Part shown: piece after piece, positions 62,274-64,000 of the stretch
Layout of the letters: every line of letters begins with the position of its first letter
Position numbering within the stretch: position 1 is the first letter of the stretch
Position numbers and translations under genes: made by a program
Notes under the pieces: model-generated
The model's database searches: none
Told to the model about the DNA's origin: nothing
Seen by the model: only the letters and a program-made list of their open reading frames with translations
Origin: Synechococcus sp. BL107
GTDB lineage: Bacteria; Cyanobacteriota; Cyanobacteriia; PCC-6307; Cyanobiaceae
Assembly (NCBI RefSeq): GCF_000153805.1
Contig: NZ_DS022298.1
Coordinates: forward strand, 1,864,827-1,928,826
Reading direction: 5' to 3'
DNA length: 64,000 nucleotides

Positions 62274-62460
62274 ACGTTTTTTTACTGCTTTTCAAAAGGT
62301 ACGCTCTTCTCACGAGAGAGAAGGTACAAATCGAGTAAGAATTGCAAGTATCAAGCCAAGACTTGCCTTGCTCGGTGTCTTGCTTTCACTGCTAAAAATT
62401 TATACCAACAATTCTCAGCCACGTTGTCGCTTCAGCGTGAGCAGAAGCCCATGCTTTGTC
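62274..62460. other. AT-rich spacer upstream of the autotransporter
   Basis: 187 bases between lycopene cyclase (stop 62461) and the autotransporter start, both minus strand, so it should hold the autotransporter promoter. An AT-rich run lies at 62277-62300. I could not identify -35/-10 boxes with confidence, nor a strong terminator for lycopene cyclase. Confidence 0.35.
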
Positions 62461-63684
62461 TTAGCGCGGTGCACCCAACACCAACCCTCTCCGCACATCC
62501 CACGGTGAAATCGCAAACAGGCGCAGCATCACAGCCATCAGCTGCGGCAACGGCAACGTGTTGGTGAGGAAGCCACTCCAATCCGCTTGGGATAGCTGAA
62601 AAAAGCTCGTGAAGTGGCGGCGCAACAGCCGTTCATCGAAGCCCATCAAACGGCCTAAACCAAACTGAAACAGGCGATGGCGCAACACCAATTCCGTTGG
62701 CCACAGCGCTTGCCAACCCACACGCGCCAGGGCTGCAGATCCCATCGCTGGTTGCTCTTTTAAAACCGCAGCCAAGGCGGCCGCCAAACCCGGTCCGCGC
62801 CTTAATAGCGCTCCCACCATGTAGCCCGAAGCTGGGTGCACCATGCTCGCCGCGCCGCCAAAAGCCAACACCGGCTGATGGAAATCCGGCAACGGCAAAT
62901 TCATCGGGAACAGGCAATGTTCAACATCCATCACTTCGGTGATTGCGTTCCCCGCCTTGGCCAAACGTTGCTCTAGACGTTGCTTCAACTCAGCTTCAGG
63001 AACTGCGGGCGCTAAGGCCAACGATGTTTCCTCCAAAAAAAACACCCCATCACCAAAATCCATCGCATACAAAAAGGTGGGGGGCTGCTTTCGCTGTTCT
63101 GGGCTGAGGTGATCGCAGCGAAAATCCATCAGCACAAATTGGCCTGGCTCCACCGGAGCTTTTTCAAAGCGACCCACCACGCCATAGGCGGCTTGCCCAG
63201 CCACGGGCCCCTGATCCGGACGACGGATATGCGGTGTTCGATGGCCTGAGGCATCGATCACCACCCGGGCCAGGCGTGGTTCGCCGGAAGCGCAATGCAC
63301 CTGGGTGCGATCAGCCTTCACTTCGATGCGATCGACGCTGTCTTGATACCAGGTGATTCCCTCGCCACGGCCCAACCAGTACTGCTGAAGTTTTTGCCGA
63401 TCAAACAATCCGTAATCCATCCCATGCGGCGTGGGTTGATCGTCTAAGTCCGAGCCCCCTGCGCCGTAAAAACTCACCGTTTGGCTCCAGCGGTGCTCCA
63501 GCAAATCCTCGAGGCCCAACAGCTCGAGCTCCTTCGCCCAAATCCCGTAGGTGTTCGGCCAAGGGGCATCCACCGGATTCGGTGCAATGCCCTCCACCAA
63601 CACTCCACGCTGATGCAATTCAGAAGCGATGCAAAGGGCGGCCGGACCGCCCCCGATCACCAACACATCAGCGACATCAGCCAA
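62461..63684 (-). CDS. crtL: Lycopene beta-cyclase
   Basis: FAD-dependent cyclase making beta-carotene rings, 407 residues. N-terminal dinucleotide motif DVLVIGGGPAALCIASEL; NTYGIWAKELELLGLEDLL is the plant/cyanobacterial Crt-L-type block; FLEETSLALAP and GGAASMVHPASGYMVGALLRR are further signatures. The frame begins at TTG 63684, 2 bases after the gyrA stop, and GTG at codon ~7 is an alternative. With crtE it gives the window two steps of cyclic-carotenoid synthesis. Confidence 0.93.
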   Translation of the reverse strand: MADVADVLVIGGGPAALCIASELHQRGVLVEGIAPNPVDAPWPNTYGIWAKELELLGLEDLLEHRWSQTVSFYGAGGSDLDDQPTPHGMDYGLFDRQKLQQYWLGRGEGITWYQDSVDRIEVKADRTQVHCASGEPRLARVVIDASGHRTPHIRRPDQGPVAGQAAYGVVGRFEKAPVEPGQFVLMDFRCDHLSPEQRKQPPTFLYAMDFGDGVFFLEETSLALAPAVPEAELKQRLEQRLAKAGNAITEVMDVEHCLFPMNLPLPDFHQPVLAFGGAASMVHPASGYMVGALLRRGPGLAAALAAVLKEQPAMGSAALARVGWQALWPTELVLRHRLFQFGLGRLMGFDERLLRRHFTSFFQLSQADWSGFLTNTLPLPQLMAVMLRLFAISPWDVRRGLVLGAPR

Positions 63685-63686
63685 GG

Positions 63687-64000
63687 TCAGCCCTCAGCTG
63701 ATGGTTCAGACGACTCCTCTGCACTGGCTTCGTTGTCGTCGTCCGTTTCCGCCTCGGGCGGCACCAGCACCACATCCGCCAAGCGATCGCCCTTATCGAG
63801 ACGCTGCAAGCGAACGCCGGTGGCGGCTCGAGATTGCTGAGGAATGGCATCAGCGCTGGTGCGCACAATCACACCCTTTTCACTCACCAACAACAGCTCT
63901 TCTCCAGCCCCCAACACCCGCAAGCCCACGAGTTCATCGGCATCGGTGCGGAACTTCATCGCGCGCAGCCCCATGCCAGCCCGTTTCTGCAAACGGAATT
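63687..64000 (-). CDS. gyrA: DNA gyrase subunit A, C-terminal fragment
   Basis: Partial gene entering from the right edge. The 104 codons visible form the last blades of the GyrA beta-pinwheel (GLRAMKFRTDADELVGLRV, LVSEKGVIVRTSADAIP, RAATGVRLQRLDKGDRLADV) followed by an acidic Ser/Glu/Asp tail. The tail is typical of gyrase A. The downstream lycopene cyclase start lies 2 bases after the stop, so the two are likely coupled. The N-terminal breakage-reunion domain is outside the window. Confidence 0.9.
   Translation of the reverse strand, partial: FRLQKRAGMGLRAMKFRTDADELVGLRVLGAGEELLLVSEKGVIVRTSADAIPQQSRAATGVRLQRLDKGDRLADVVLVPPEAETDDDNEASAEESSEPSAEG

Overview
The window looks like a chromosomal segment of a marine picocyanobacterium, most likely marine Synechococcus. 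The support is a ferredoxin-NADP reductase with a phycobilisome-linker-type N-terminus, a SasA clock kinase, an lpxD fragment (outer membrane), cyanobacterial families (Ycf55/DUF3685-like, PSI accumulation factor, CSP41-like epimerase), cyclic-carotenoid genes (crtE, lycopene cyclase, CrtH-like) and very compact gene packing with many ATGA/GTGA start-stop overlaps. The species assignment is inferred from gene content only. No prophage, transposase, CRISPR array or rRNA is visible; one tRNA (Glu-UUC) is present.

Layout. 0-5.6 kb, minus strand: lpxD (partial), proB, YqeG-like phosphatase, DUF3727-like, ruvX, GNAT-like protein, CofE-like protein and PSI accumulation factor. 5.7-8.6 kb, minus: Ycf55-like pseudo-receiver protein, a Fur paralogue and hisA. 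8.9-16.4 kb: CSP41-like epimerase, pgsA, CBS protein, a secreted protein with a duplicated domain, L,D-transpeptidase, small proteins, phosphopantetheinyl transferase, a large unknown membrane-anchored protein and PdeM. 16.5-22.4 kb: a GluR0-like glutamate-receptor K+ channel, an RHH regulator with a palindromic promoter, a PPC-glutaredoxin fusion, a CrtH-like oxidoreductase, a rhomboid, a PRXL2-like protein and a Cys-rich small protein. 22.4-24.1 kb is AT-rich and holds only tiny proteins. 24-31.6 kb: pepN, a secreted protein, a CpeS-like protein, sasA, tRNA-Glu, an SRPBCC protein and petH.

31.7-37.9 kb, plus strand: zwf-opcA-cobB-acylphosphatase, then small proteins, a decayed histidine phosphatase and a GAP-family membrane protein. 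37.9-42.4 kb, minus: helicase, PAP2-like, crtE, 2OG oxygenase and folD. 42.4-51.7 kb: a 7TM-HD phosphohydrolase, RluA-type pseudouridine synthase, a HESAH lipoprotein candidate, a thiamine-binding-like pair, a Nif11-like protein, an orphan sugar-ABC permease, leuA and a GH57 branching enzyme.

51.7-62.3 kb is one giant minus-strand gene of 3524 codons. It encodes a type V autotransporter: a signal peptide, a repetitive beta-helix-type passenger with a large internal tandem duplication and cysteines only in close pairs, and a C-terminal 12-strand-type beta-barrel ending in Phe. It is visibly more AT-rich than its neighbours and is the standout of the window. The window closes with lycopene beta-cyclase and the 3' end of gyrA.

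Many genes are housekeeping and sit in translationally coupled runs. The accessory character is concentrated in the autotransporter, the small-ORF patch at 22.5-23.5 kb and the decayed patch at 36.7-37.2 kb.
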